Shown here piece after piece: positions 1-12,289 of a stretch of 64,000 nucleotides of DNA; position 1 is the stretch's first letter, and each line of letters opens with the position of its first letter. The position numbers were made by a program, and so were the translations under genes. Below the pieces are notes generated by a model. The model was not told the origin of the DNA, searched no databases, and saw only the letters and a program-made list of their open reading frames with translations. Source of the stretch: Anniella stebbinsi (lineage: Eukaryota; Chordata; Lepidosauria; Squamata; Anniellidae); contig JARDYH010000006.1 of NCBI GenBank assembly GCA_029215795.1, positions 22,335,501-22,399,500 on the forward strand. Reading direction: 5' to 3'.

Positions 1-1017
1 GTCAATCAGCAAGTTAGCCCTGCCTCCTAGCTAGTGGGAGAGGGTATCCCAAAGAATAATGACTGCCGTCTTGTCTTCCTCAAGAATAGGAGTTTCCAGT
101 AAATATACATTCCTGATTTTCTTGTATCACATACTGCATGTTATCTTAGTATGAAAATCATAAACTATTCAGTAAGGCCAAAGTTAAAGCACTTATAAAT
201 TCCACATATCTCAGTTGAAGAATTAAGTGCATTCAGTTTCCCATTGAAATCAGTGTGGCTAACTGTTCAATATTATACATATCTAGTCAGAAGTTCAGTG
301 GAGCTTACTTCCAGGTAAGTGGGTATAGGATTGCAGCCTTAAAGTGCTTCACTTTGGCTGGAGCATGCCCAGACGTTGTATCAACTAGACCCACACTTCT
401 CTTCATGCTCACATGGGTCTAAGTCTGTTGAACGTAGTGGGACATATTTCATATATGAAAACACTGGATTGGAATGAATTGAGAAACAAAAACATCTTCA
501 CCTTCTCTTCAATTATACGTAGAGATGTAAAATTTATAGAACTTTTCCAAACATGGAGGGGATCTTCAGGAGTTTGAAACATGCTTTTCTTACAGTCAGT
601 TCTCAACTTAGATTATTACTTTAAGAGCATGAAATACATTATTTGTAATTTAGCATATAACTTAGGTTTCCATTTTTCTGTTAGAAAATGGGGGAAGCTT
701 AGAGGGGGAGGCAAGAACATTCCTCTGTGTATCCATCTTTTTCTGGGTCTTCACATCTCTATTAATACCAGGATTATTTCAAGCTACCATGGGAGACTGT
801 TGAAGAGCAGGGTAGAAATCATTTTTTTTCCCCATACAATACGTATTATACTTTGTGGGAATTCTCTGTGCTTAAAATTATTGTTGTAACATGTTGATTA
901 GTTTGGCTTTGTTTCTTTATTTAGATTTACAAGTTGGGAGGTCCACAAATATTCCCAGAGGGGACTCAACCTCTCCTCTACCCCAAGTGAAGAGGACAGT
1001 GGTGATAGCTCCCCACA
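1..1017. other. No gene seen; intergenic or intronic sequence
   Basis: No exon with splice sites and no intact element could be recognised. Around 295-345 there is a short copy of a dispersed repeat (cttacttccaggtaagt ... ggattgcagcctt) whose relatives occur near 10575, 17065, 22800 and 38640. Small open frames here have no recognisable content. Confidence 0.5.
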
Positions 1018-2470
1018 TATTTATTTATTTACATATTTGATATATTTCATAGCAGCCTTTCAAGACCATGATCTTCCCAAGGTGACTTACAATATAAAAA
1101 CCGTACAATTCTGTATCAGTTAAATTATAAAAACACCTTAAAATTTAAATAATTTAAAAATAAGCCAGTTAAAATATAATTCATTTTCAAATATCTAATA
1201 GCAGCAAATACTATAAAGCCTTTCTTTTTAAAAGCCAGAGAAAACAAGTATGTATTCAAAGCCCTCTTAAAACCAGTCAAAGGTAGAGCCAACTGTGAAT
1301 GTCTCAAGAGGAAATTCTGTAGGGTGGAAGCACCATTGAAAAGGCCCACTTCCTGATACCTGTCAGCCTTACTGATCTTAGTGGCAGGCTAGCGAGAATT
1401 GCCTCCCTAGATGTTCTTAAAGTGTGGGTAGGGCCCTATGCGTGTAGGGGGCCTTTCAAATCACCTGGATCCAAGTAGTTAGGGCTTGATAGATCAACCC
1501 TAGCACTTTGAATTGGGCCCTGAAATGCACTGACAACCAATGCAGCCAATACAGAATTGGTACAATATGATCCGATCATCTAGTCCCAACAAAGATGCAA
1601 GTGAGCACATTCAGTATCAGCTGAAGTCTCCATCGTCTTCAAAGGCAGCCCTGGATAGTACACTATAGTTGTCCAGTCTGGGTGTAACTAGGGCTTTCTT
1701 AACTGAGACTAGGTCCACTTTCCCTAGATCAGGGCACAGCTGACATGTCAACCAAAGAGGGCAAAAAGCACTACTGGTTAAGGCCCCCACTTGTGCCTCC
1801 ACAGTCAGCGACGAGTCCAAAAGGGTCTCCAAACAGTGCACATGGCCCTTCAGGTGGAGTGCAACCCCATTCAATACTAGTAGAATCCTTCTATCCACAT
1901 CTGTCGATTTCCCTACCCAAGGTACTTCTGTCTTGTCTGGATTAAGCTTCTGCTTGTTCACTCTCATCCATTCCAGAATTGCCTCCAATCTCCTATTCAG
2001 GAGTACCACAGGCTCATTGGGTTTAGCAGGGGGAAACAAAGGTAGAGCTATGTGTCATCTGCGTATTGGCAATGCAGCAGCCCAAACCTATGTATGACGT
2101 CTCCCAGTACTTTTATGTAGATATTAAATAGCATAGAGGACAGAATGCAGCACTGCAGGACTCCACAGACCAAAGGCCAGAGCAGAAATCCCCAAGCACC
2201 ACCTAATGTGGTTGACTAGCCAGGTAAGATCAGAACCACTGTAACACAGTGCTCCCCAAACCTAACTCAGCTAGCCAATCTGGAAGGATACCATGGTCAA
2301 TGGTAGTGAAAGACACTGAGAGGTCCAAGAGAACTAATTGGGTCTCATTCCCCGTCCATTCTTCGGCATAAATGGATGTCACTAGAATAACCAAAACTGT
2401 TTCTATCCTCAAACCAGGTTTGAACCTTGTTTGTAATAGATCGAAATAATCAAATTCCAAGACTACCTGG
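1018..2470 (-). mobile_element. L2-clade LINE, degraded 3' part
   Basis: Read on the minus strand, broken frames encode pieces of an L2 reverse transcriptase. They include a stretch like LDLS..FTTIDHGILPDWL (RT core, about 2230-2390) and the C-terminal RT region with LNPDKTEV and LDSSLTVEAQV (about 1620-2040). The same order occurs in the better preserved L2 at 51722-54760. The 3' end is A/T rich near 1018. Stops and frameshifts make it a dead copy. Confidence 0.75.
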
Positions 2471-2529
2471 ATTTGAGGCCATCACTTGAGTGATACAGTG
2501 TTGGGAGGGTAGAATTTGCATTGTTATGC

Positions 2530-3470
2530 AGTCATAGAATCATAGAATAGTAGAGTTGGAAGGAGCCTATAAAGCCATTGAGTCCAACCCCCTGCTCAAT
2601 GCAGGCATCCACCTTAAAGCATCCCTGACAGATTGCTGTCCAGCTGCCTCTTGAATGCCTCTAATGTGGGAGAGCCCACCACCTCCCTAGGTCATTTGTT
2701 CCATTGTCATATTGCTCTAACAGTCAGGAAGTTTTTCCTGATGTCCAACTGGAATCTGGCTTCCTGTAACATGAGCCCATTCTGTGTCTTGCACTCTGGG
2801 ATGATCAAGAAGGGATCCTGGCTCTCCTCTGTGTGACAACCTTTCAAGTATTTGAAGAGTGCTATCATGTTTCCCCTTAATTTTCTTTTCTCCAGGCTAA
2901 ACATGCCCAGTTCTTTCAGTCTCTCCTCATAGGGCTTTGTTTCCAGACCCCTGATCATCCTTGTTGCCCTCCTCTGAACACACTCCAGCTTGTCTGCATC
3001 CTTCTTGAAGTGCGGTGCCCAGAACTGGACGCAATACTCAAGATGAGGTCTAACCAATGTCGAATAGAGGAGAACCAGTACTTCACATGATTTGGAAGCT
3101 ATACTTCTATTAATGCAGCCCAAAATAGCGTTTGCTTTTTTTGCAGCCACATCACACTGTTGGCTCATATTGAGCTTGTGATCTACAACTAATCCTTCTC
3201 GCTTGTCACATTGCTGAGCCAAGTATCCCCCACCTTATAACTGTGCATTTGGTTTCTTTTTCCTAGTGTAGAACTTGGCATTTATCCCTAATAAATTTCA
3301 TTCTGTTGTTTCCAGCCCAGCACTCCACAGTCTATCAAGATCACTTTGAAGTTTGTTTCTGTCTTCCAGGATAGTAGCTATCCCACCCAATTTTGTGTCA
3401 TCTGAAAATTTGAGAAGCACTCCCTGCGCCTCCTCATCCAAATAATTAATGAAACGTGTCAAAAGTGGGT
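2530..3470 (-). mobile_element. CR1 LINE, 5'-truncated
   Basis: The minus strand encodes the C-terminal CR1 reverse transcriptase, with recognisable pieces [33 protein letters not shown] and [10 protein letters not shown], and upstream the SDDTKLGG box. The 3' end is the typical CR1 octamer tail (catagaatcatagaat on the plus strand at about 2532). Stops interrupt the frame and the element is truncated near 3470. Confidence 0.88.
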
Positions 3471-3979
3471 GGGGGACTAGCTCTTTCCTTGTTCTCTGCA
3501 AGTGTCCCTTTTTTCTTTTGTTGAATTTGGATTCGGCAGGAAATTTGCCTGGATGCCACTTTTCCTCCTTTGTTGTCTTCATAGAATGGGTGTTTGGAAA
3601 TTGGCCTTTTGGAGCCAACTGCTGTCATCACAGCTGGGCTTTTAAGTGTTCAGAACGCTCTTCCTACAGGAGGGTTTTGTGCATACATTGGTTTCCCCAG
3701 AAAAGGGAGGGAGTTGTCTCCTTTAATGAAAATATACTGTTTTAATGTGATAAATTTTTTTCTGTTGGCCTCTGGAGTTCTGAGTATGAAGAAACCCCTG
3801 CATTGTCTCTTGGCACCCTCAATTCACTGCCCTAGAGGACATCATGTGATAGTGATTGTTTGTAGGTTACAACTCAGATATGAAAAGTTTCATATTACTT
3901 CAGTGTATATGTTTTCATTTTTTTCTTAAAGAAAAGTGTGATATGAAATTAATCTTGTTCATGCTATATGATTTTGCAG

Positions 3980-4061
3980 ATGATGTATTTTTGCCCAAAG
4001 ATGTTGACCTAGACAGTGTGGAAATGGATGCGACAGAGCGGGAAGTGGAATATTTTAAAAG
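3980..4061 (+). CDS. Penultimate coding exon of an unidentified gene
   Basis: This 82-bp exon has an acceptor (attttgcag before 3980) and a donor (AAAAG/gtaaac, intron from 4062). It starts with two bases that finish a split codon and ends with two bases of an Arg codon, which matches the phase of the exon at 11270. It encodes an acidic segment including DVFLPKDVDLDSVEMDATE followed by REVEYFK. The flanking intron is A/T rich and repeat filled, whereas this stretch stays open and codon-like. I do not recognise the family. The position left of ECSCR does not match the human neighbour (DNAJC18, opposite strand), so the gene may be a lineage-specific neighbour or the result of a local rearrangement. 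Earlier exons lie left of the window. Confidence 0.72.
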
Positions 4062-4513
4062 GTAAACATATAAAAACTGCCTGCCTTGTTGTTATTATAG
4101 CCAGAATAAAAGCTATATTTTGGAGATATCCAAATAGCTATGATAGAGCTGCATGCTGGTAAGGTGTGGTGGTGCTCAGGCCACCCTCTCTACTGATAGA
4201 AGAGACCTTCAGGGTTCTGATGTCAAGATAAAGTATTAAAGGGAACCCATTCAGAAAAAGATAGGAGAGAAAACCATGTAAAAGGTAGAAATTAAGCAGG
4301 AAAGCTGAGATTATAAAACATAATTCTAAAAGATCTGCAGCAACAATGAAAGATAATCTTTTTCAAGCCTCAAGATTCCATTTGGTATTTGATCTTGACA
4401 TCCTTCTAAGTGAGGATCACCTGAGAATAAACATACCCTTGGACTTGCCACTAATCCTGCATGTGCCTACCTTTTTTTTGTAGTATCGGAGTTCAGTCTT
4501 GTACTAGTCAAAG
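4062..4513 (+). other. Intron of the unidentified gene, no recognisable element
   Basis: Ordinary A/T-rich intron sequence between the donor at 4062 and the solo LTR. Nothing else is supported. Confidence 0.5.
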
Positions 4514-5607
4514 TGTTGGGTGTCAGGTACTTCGTAGACAATTCACAGGGCTGGCCCTGTGAATTGTAGACTGAAGACTTGGCAATTTGTCATGAGAAAA
4601 TGTCTCTGTTCTGTGTTCATCAGTAAAACTGTAGGCCGAAGGCCTTGAGAGTTTTCTGTGAGAATGAAGATTGTTTAAAGAAGGTGGGGGCTCTCTTGCT
4701 CACACTGTGGCGTCATCAAGAAGAGGTTGAACCGTGCCGCCCTGTTGGCACAGGAGTTTAGATTACAGGCCTGAAGCCCTGTCTGTCAAAGTAGCTTAGA
4801 ATTGCCCAGCCTCCACACTATATCTGCCTACGTCCTAAGAGAAATCCCTTTGCTAGGAATTATCTCGTCTATCCTCTTGCTGCTCTGCTGCTGCTGTGAG
4901 TTACTATCTGATGTGGAATTGTGTGATGCACTCTGTACATGTTCTGTTGCTGTGTGGACTTGGAACTTCTAAAGAACTCTGCCATGAAAAGTGCACTGTG
5001 GCTTTTCATAGATTTGGACTTGAGATTACTGTTCTGGATTCGTGTTCTATAGCCTGCTGTTTCTCTGCATGGAGCCGAAGTTACGGGCACAGAGAAGATA
5101 GAAGCTGATCGTTGCTGTTCTGAAACGTGTGTGTGTGGGGGACCTGCGAGAGGACCTTTCCTCAGTGCTAAAGCTACGAGATTTGGGAAAGGTCCCTAGG
5201 TCACAAAGGTTCATTCCCTGGCATCTAGCTTCCGTGGTCAGCTCAGTGTGCCCGACAGTTTGAGTGAGGATTTAGTTGCCAGATGACCGATGTTCTACTG
5301 TCAGGAGGCCTGATCCTAGAGTCTCCCTTTGTTTCCAGAGGACTCAGCGCAGCGTGGCTGCTCCTGACCTCTGGAGACTGGGACTAACTCTAAATGTCAT
5401 TCCCTGAGTGTGTGCTGTTCGCATTAAGTTGTTTCTACCTGAAAGCTGTCTGGTCCATCTTCAGCTTCAAGTGTGTGCTTGCAGAAATGAAACCGTATGC
5501 TTTGAATTCCGTGTGATTACAATAAACGAAATCTCACTGTTAATGTTGTGTGTCAGTGTGCCTAAAGTCGTGAGCAGAAGCTTAGAGAGTTAGCTAGAGT
5601 CACGACA
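4514..5607 (+). mobile_element. Probable solo LTR with 5-bp target duplication
   Basis: The 1.09-kb block begins TGTTGGGTGTC and ends TCACGACA. It is flanked by identical CAAAG pentamers (4509-4513 and 5608-5612), as expected for a retroviral or Gypsy-type LTR insertion. AATAAA at 5521-5526, close to the 3' end, fits the poly(A) signal at the R/U5 border. A perfect hairpin (14-bp arms, 4538-4567) lies near its start. No internal retroviral genes are attached, so it would be a solo LTR made by recombination. The class is not determined. Confidence 0.6.
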
Positions 5608-5736
5608 CAAAGTAAGACAATACCGGAAGGTGGATCAATAATCTGATTCCGTTTATGATTGCTTCCTATATTTCTACTTGTTGTCTGTACAGCTTGCTAC
5701 ATGCTTCCATGTTTCCTTTAATGAAGAGCTACATTA

Positions 5737-6222
5737 TAGGGGTGTACACAGTGGGTGTTCTCCACCCCTAAATTCAATCTGGCACTCCATTGAGGCGATT
5801 CTATGCCCTGATTTTGGAGCGTCTCTCCTTACCCCGCCCCATCAGATTACCCATTGGAGAACTGCCCATTTTCGGATAACCACTCTAGTCAATGGAAATT
5901 AATCAAATGCTACAGCTCCCCCATTTTTAAAGGTAAAGTGATGAAACTTGGCATGGTGATAGATCTTAAGTAGGTCTTTAGACATGCCAAATTTAGAACA
6001 GATCCCTCCAAGCCTTAAATTTTTAGGAATTTTGTAATGTTTGTGGTTTTAAAATTATCATATTTTTAAAACGCTATCATTTTTAAAGATAAAAAGATGA
6101 AACTCAGCATGATGGTAGCTCTTAAGTAGCACTTCAGGCATGCCAAGTTTGTAACAGATCCATTCATGCCTTTATTTTTTAGGAATTTTTAAATTCCCCC
6201 CTCCTGAAACCATTATCCCCCT

Positions 6223-6292
<70 letters not shown>

Positions 6293-7015
6293 TCCCCCCG
6301 TGCATTTATGTAGGGAGCTTTTATCCTTTACTTTGCTGATGCAGAGCTGAGAGGCTGTTGATGCTGGAACTGGTAGTTTCTATTCCAGCCTTATGGTGCC
6401 CTCCAGATCTGTTGGACGAAGCCCACCCCACTGCAGCCAATCTAACTGAAATAAAGAGGCTGAGCTTACTTACTCATTCAAGATGCCATCAGCCAGCCCA
6501 GCACTTTTACACTGTGGAATTGACTTCTATGTGAGTCCGAGCAATGTGCTCCTTCTCCCCACCATTCCAGTGTAACCCACTTCCCTGAACACTGTGATTG
6601 GAGGAACACAGTCACAGACAGCACTGTGGCAATTCCTATTGGTTAGCCACAGATGTCAGTATCAAGCTACTTGCCCTCACCCCACTCAGCACCTTCGAGA
6701 TATGGAGTGATTGACACCAGCAGCCAATTAGAGCTTCCCGCTCCCCCGAACACTGTGATTGGAGGAGAACACGTTCCTAATTGGTTAGCCACAGATGTCA
6801 ATCAAAGCTACCTCTCACCCCACTCAGCATCTTCCAAATATGGGAAACACACAGCATCGATGATGATGTCTGGAAAACAGTAGGATAATTTCAGATAATT
6901 AGAACTTCCGATTGGGCACGCTTCCACTCTGATATTAATCGATGGGTTTAGAAGTGGCCAATCCCTCAGATGTTCGAGGTTACCAGATAATTCCGGGGTG
7001 GAGAGCACATCCCTA
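5737..7015. mobile_element. hAT-like non-autonomous DNA element with perfect 8-bp TSD
   Basis: The termini are TAGGGGTGTACAC on the left and the inverse of TAGGGATGTGC on the right. The element is flanked by perfect 8-bp duplications CTACATTA (5729-5736, 7016-7023), the hAT signature. It carries no transposase. Inside are an approximately 150-bp direct duplication (about 5925-6060 and 6065-6200), a second tandem duplication of about 130 bp (6590-6700 and 6720-6840, each with tggttagccacagatgtca), and a GACA/CA microsatellite. Confidence 0.85.
6223..6290. repeat. (GACA)n then (CA)n microsatellite
   Basis: About eight GACA units run directly into about eighteen CA units, inside the hAT-like element. 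Confidence 0.97.
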
Positions 7016-7639
7016 CTACATTATACTCAAAATGTATCAGGCATAATAAACTTTGCTAGAATACTTCCATCCAGATAGATTTGGAGTGTATCTAGAAACA
7101 AGGCTTGCCTCCCTGGCATGGCGAGGATATTTGAATGAATAATATGGCTCTAATTATATACAGTTGTGGTGAAAATTTGGGTTTGACAAGGAGTGCATTA
7201 ATTGGATAAAGCTTTTATGCATGGAGCCATGAATCTTCTTTGGTAAATTGTAAAATTCAGCTAGAATGTTCTTTGTCTCTCTTTGCTGTTCATAATAGCA
7301 ATGGTACCACAGAGTCTGGCCCTGTCAATATAGAGGATATTCATGTCATTTATATTTATGGACTTAAGGGAAATAATATTATGATGCATCTAATATTAGT
7401 TTCAAATTTCAATGGATCAATCCTGAGACTGATATGGGGATTATTAGAGGAATTGCGCTTTATATCCAGGAATAAAATCAACTGGTGTTAGTTGGAGGTG
7501 TTAGATCTAGGTCAAACAACTTCATTGGAATAGTTTCACACTGTTCGTTGGGGAAGCCCAACCTTAAGAACTGAAGGGGAGAAAACACTACTGGCATGAG
7601 TCAACTATCTATTAGACAGCAAAAATGAACAAGGTGAAC

Positions 7640-8270
7640 TAATGTCATATACTGATTTTACAACTAAATTTCTTGTGTTGTCTGAACCCAGGAGAGGTGG
7701 CTTGTTGGGGTGATTAGCAAACCATCCCACAACCCTACAACAGACATGGGTTCTGGGTGGCTTGTTAGTCCAAAAAGCCACTCTCGCCATGTTCAGATGA
7801 CATGAAAAGCCATGTCCAGTGAGGGTAATTACGTAAATCGCACGGGCATGTAAGTAACACATGTGCTATGGTTAACAAGCCATCGTGACTTATTAACCAC
7901 CTTTGTGTCATGTGAACTGTCCTTCTGGGGCTGTTCACACAACACGCTAACCCACACTCAGTGCTTGAGTGTGGGTTGTTTTTGAACCATGAGTTGTTTG
8001 TTGAACTGGGGTTTAGCATGATTTCTGAACCTAGAACTTTTTCAGCAGGGTGGCTTGTAATGTAGTATGGGCTTGTTAACCACTCTGAACAACCCAACAA
8101 CAAACCATGGATTCTTGTGTGGCTTGTTCGAGAAAAATAAGCAACAGTGCATGGTTAACAAGCCATCCTGCAAAAAATGACCTGGGTTCAGACAACACAC
8201 TAAGCCACAGTTCAACAAACAACCCGAGGTTCAACAAAAAATGCACTCAACCACTCAGTAGGCAGGTTCG
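7640..8270. repeat. Foldback DNA element cluster (TTCAGACAACAC type)
   Basis: A terminus tgtgttgtctgaaccca at about 7675 and the inverse form tgggttcagacaaca at about 8187 surround many repeats of ggcttgttaac / gttaacaagcc in both orientations. This is a family of non-autonomous palindromic elements; related copies lie at 10650, 12290 and 14735. Exact ends and target duplications could not be fixed. The segment 7024-7640 before it shows nothing recognisable. Confidence 0.6.
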
Positions 8271-9060
8271 CACATCACTTTAAGCAATAATGATTTATAA
8301 GCTATGCACAGTAGCTTATTTTAAAAATAGACCACAGTGCCCCATCACACGATCGGGCAAATAAGCTACTGTGTGTACCTTATTTCACCTCTTCCTCCCC
8401 CTCAGCCCTCCAACCCATCCCAAAGTACCTTGTGGCAAGCCATCTTGTCTGGCACCAAGTCCCCCTTCTAGCTCCGATCATGGTGGAAATCAGGGTCAGG
8501 TCCCCCCTTTTTTAAATCTCTGCAGCCCCTTTTTGGTTGGACTGGGGAAATCCAACCCACCACCAAGGACTGTATTTCCCCCACAGGGCTTGGCAGGGGG
8601 GTGGATTTCAGCCCTGCACCTCCAATTTTCAGCATTTTTAAAATTTCCCCAGTCCCCCAAAAGGGGGTTGGGGAACAAAAGAGAAATCCAAAAATCCGGG
8701 TTGGGGAGCAAAATCCAACACCTCACCAAGTACCGTGTTGCCCCCACAGTCCTTGAGGGGGCTTGGAGTACACCCCCCCACCCTCCGATTTTCCACACGG
8801 GGCACCATTAAATCTCCAATCTTTGCCCAAGTGGAGCAAACAGGCTTCCGGACCAAGGCACCAGCTGGAACGAGCACTCCTCCAGCCACTTCCTTGTGTG
8901 GGGAGCTGGTTTCAATTGGTGGGGAAAAGTCCATGCGAGATGAGACGAAGCAGGCTCCCCAGCTGAAGCCAAAGACCTGATGATGTCAGAGGTCAGGGCC
9001 TTGCCCATATGTCACAGACAGGTCCTCACCACCTAATGTCATCTGGCTTATGGGTCTGAG
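8271..9060. repeat. GC-rich dispersed repeat with internal duplication
   Basis: After a short inverted motif around ataagctactgtg (8290 and 8360) the segment contains two related units with caccaag-actgtatttcccccacag and caccaagtaccgtgttgcccccacag, each followed by a g-run and a pyrimidine-rich stretch. Overlapping open frames on both strands here (8371-8966) come from this low-complexity composition and not from a gene. Confidence 0.4.
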
Positions 9061-9409
9061 GGGACATCCAGTCCCAAAAATGTTTTCCATCCCTGATCTT
9101 AAACAACATTGTATGCTTAGTCATTGGAACAGAAGCTACATCAACCCTTTTAAAAGGCATGGATAGTTGCATGAATTTGTAGGGTCCAAAGTCCTTAGGA
9201 TAAAGATTGGGCAGCTGTTAGTGTCATTGTCATCAGTGAAGCTGTGATTAAATACCAAAATGAGGGCTCCATTTGCACCCTTGTGCCAGTATTGAGACTT
9301 TTAAGCACAGTCAGATGAGCTTCAGTGTTGGCTTAGAGACTATCTCAGTCAGCAACACATTTTTATTAGGAACCATGAAATAATCAAGACCTGAGGGACC
9401 AGCAGCATT

Positions 9410-9515
9410 TTATATTTTATTTATTATTTATTTATTACATTTGTATACCGCCCCATAGCCGAAGCTCTCTGGGCGGTTTACATAGGATTAAAAACAATTA
9501 AAAACAAATGTTAAT
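9410..9515 (-). mobile_element. LINE (L2/CR1-type) 3'-UTR fragment
   Basis: The motif ataccgccccatagccgaagctctctgggcggtttac preceded by TTTATT-rich sequence is the same 3' end seen at the L2 copy starting at 51722. Only the last 100 bp are present. The segments 9061-9409 and 9516-10059 show no gene. Confidence 0.65.
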
Positions 9516-10059
9516 CTGTTGCCAAGGAGAGGGCTAGCAATTCACTGGTCATGGCTCACTGGAAAGGATAGTCTTTTGTCTTGCAAATCGGGTGTCCTTG
9601 GAAACATCCTGTGGGCTTGATTTTGTATTAAAATGCTTTGCCTAAGAAGATTTCAGACAGTAAAAGGAACTAGAACATGAAATTCACTAGCACCAGGAAA
9701 TGTTTTCTCCAGCTGTACAGGATAATATAATATAGGACAATATAGGAGGAAGAATAATTACACAAAACAGAAGAGAACCACCAGGAAGATTTATAAGGCA
9801 CGTGGAGGGGTTATGGAAGCGGACATAAATGAATGTATGAAGAAGGATCAGAGTGATTTGAAAGGTTAAGGTGAAGTTCTGCGATTCCAACAGGACGGGT
9901 TCAGCAAAACAAGGAAGGAAGCCCCCCCAAAAAGAGGGAGTTGGAGCACTGAAACCTTCCTTCCAGCTCTTAACATGTCCAAAGATAAAAAAGGAGGAAG
10001 TAAATTGTAAAACTGTCCTGGCCGATTAAAATCACGCCCTATTCTTTCGTCACTGAAAA

Positions 10060-10335
10060 CGGCCTTCAAGACACACCCCCAAACACAGAAGCGGATTTAC
10101 TGGTTTACATTTGGGTTTTCATTGCATATTCCCAAGATGAAATGGACTTTCCCAGGTACAAAATAAGCCACGAGGACGGAGGAAAAAAGCGAGAATAGTG
10201 CAGGACAGGGACGACGTCATGCGAGTCAACAGCACCAAAAACGGAAAGGATGGACTCTGGGAGTGCAACAAACACAAAGTGTGATGGAGCCTAAAGCCTC
10301 TGCTGTAGTTTACACTGAGGGTGTTTGTATGCAGC
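10060..10335. repeat. Dispersed element with GACGACGTCATGCGAGTC core
   Basis: It shares ggacgacgtcatgcgagtc and the terminus gtgtgatggagc with copies at 20340-20670 and, more distantly, the delimited 718-bp element at 29516-30233. It is a non-autonomous DNA element; its left end is unclear. Confidence 0.5.
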
Positions 10336-10574
10336 AGTAAGCAGCTACAGTGCATTACAATGGGGGGATCCTTGGGATATGGGAATTATTGGGAGTCAGA
10401 TGGGAAAGCCTTGGATGTGAACTGGACTCCTGGGCTACCAATTGCCTTTTTCTGTTATGGCTTGAGGCCATTAGACTGTTGGGTTTTTTTTTTCTTAAAA
10501 GGAAATGGCTAAATAAGTATTATGTGTAAACTGTCATAAATATACATTTTAAAATATGTTTTTGTAAAATATTT

Positions 10575-10885
10575 TGAAGGCTGCAATCTTATGCATGTTC
10601 ACCAGGGATTAAGTCCCACTAGGACTTATTTCCAGGTAACCAAACATATTGGCTAAATTCGGACGACACAATAAACAACTGGTGTGGGGGAAACAATCGT
10701 CAGTTGTTTTGACTATTGTGTCATCCGAATGCTGCCATAGTCAACCCAGCGCTGATCCTCATCCACACCACAGTTGATTATTTATTACCATGTTGTGTGG
10801 GGAGTACCCCCTAGGGTTAGGGTTAAGGTTAGGGTTAGTCAACCCACCATTGACTATCGTGTCGTCTGAATTGAGCCATTGTCTC
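10575..10885. repeat. Short dispersed repeat followed by foldback element with telomere-like core
   Basis: At 10575-10640 lies a common interspersed fragment (ctgcaatcttatgcatg ... ttatttccaggtaa). From about 10655 to 10885 a foldback element has terminal inverted sequences ttggctaaattcggacgacac and gtgtcgtctgaattgagccat. At 10812-10838 it contains four units related to TTAGGG (one is TTAAGG). Confidence 0.6.
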
Positions 10886-11240
10886 ATAAATTTTCTAAGG
10901 GCAAGTACAATTGCTTACTTTTACCATGCAGCCCAGTCCCATATGTCAGTGTTGTGGTTATGCATGTGATGGTTGTCTGCTAGCGCATGAGTGAAAGGGG
11001 ATATTGGCTTAATTCTCGTAAAGAATCTTTATCTTTGAAAAATACTCAAACAAGTTAGTAATTATGTCAGATCTTTTTGACCATCTATTTAGAGTGATGA
11101 TATGTTTACATTATCTCTTCTTTTTTAGTTAAAAGCAACTCTATTCAAGTATGAATAAGTTATATTTTAAATAGCTAGTAATTAGAAAGCTAGTCATTGG
11201 TGAGATCAAAAGAAATTGTGATAATATCCTTCCTTGATAA

Positions 11241-11363
<123 letters not shown>

Positions 11364-11815
11364 AGGGCACAATATGGAGTATGAATGACTAACTTCACTG
11401 TCCCGTATGCTGCGAACTGCTGTGGCCTTGAAACAACTTCATTGGCAGTGCTGTGTAGATCTTCACTGATGATTTAGCCTTTTCCCTGATTATTCTAGAA
11501 GACTGAAAATTTGCGACTTCCTCCCTACATTTGTTAGTTTTTGTGATTGAAGTCTGTGAATGGGGCTTACCTGATTGTAGCCTGCAGTTATTGAAATTGA
11601 AACAATAGCATGTTTCCAATCTTGGGAGGAAACCTTGGCCTCAAAGATTTTAGGCACCTGCATTGAAACAAAGCTCCTAATTTGCCTCAGCTGCCATGGC
11701 ATTTGCCATTTCGCTGTGACTTGTCCTTTATACAGAGCAATGGATCCATTCAACTCTGCTCTTTTCTGCTATTATATACATTTCTGAATAAAGTGTCATG
11801 GAAAAATTCATCTTC
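11364..11815 (+). other. 3' UTR of the unidentified gene
   Basis: Non-repetitive sequence follows the TAG stop. An AATAAA hexamer at 11787-11792 is followed within about 25 bases by a GT-containing stretch. Cleavage would fall near 11805-11815. Confidence 0.6.
11787..11792 (+). promoter_or_regulatory. Polyadenylation signal AATAAA
   Basis: Canonical hexamer 424 bases after the stop codon at 11361, on the same strand, with no competing hexamer in between. Confidence 0.6.
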
Positions 11816-11892
11816 CGGGACAAGCATTTACTTTTGTTTTTCACAATCTACTTTTAAGAATGTACAAGTTAAGCTATTTGTGTTTTGATCCC

Positions 11893-12289
11893 TGATTTAT
11901 AGCAGAAGGAAGTTTACCAAACAAGAGTACTCGTATATCTAATCAGTAAAACTGTATAACTATATTAACACTGAAGACTATCTGGCTAATTTTTAACATA
12001 TTGTTAAGTAATATTAAAATCATGCCTTTCTTGTTGAAAGATGGAATACATTAGTAATCACAAAAGATTCCTGTTCTGTGTTTTTTGCTGCAATAGTGGA
12101 AGGTGATGGGAAGCCAGTGTCTCGAATGCATTATAGATGAGAGAGACCATATCTAGATAATTGGTATATTTTGTTTTATGTGTTTGTAAAAGTGCCTTAA
12201 GAGAACTTTCTTTGAAGGATAAGATAACCCACAATAGAATAAATAGAATGTGCAAAAAAACCCCACCCTTTAACAAATATAACTGTGAC
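11893..12289. other. Intergenic, nothing recognised
   Basis: A/T-rich sequence between the unnamed gene and the foldback element. Open frames here have no splice signals or recognisable content. Confidence 0.5.

Noticed and set aside
8371..8966. Overlapping Pro-rich open frames on both strands
   Set aside because: Low-complexity dispersed repeat with internal duplication; no splice or family evidence.
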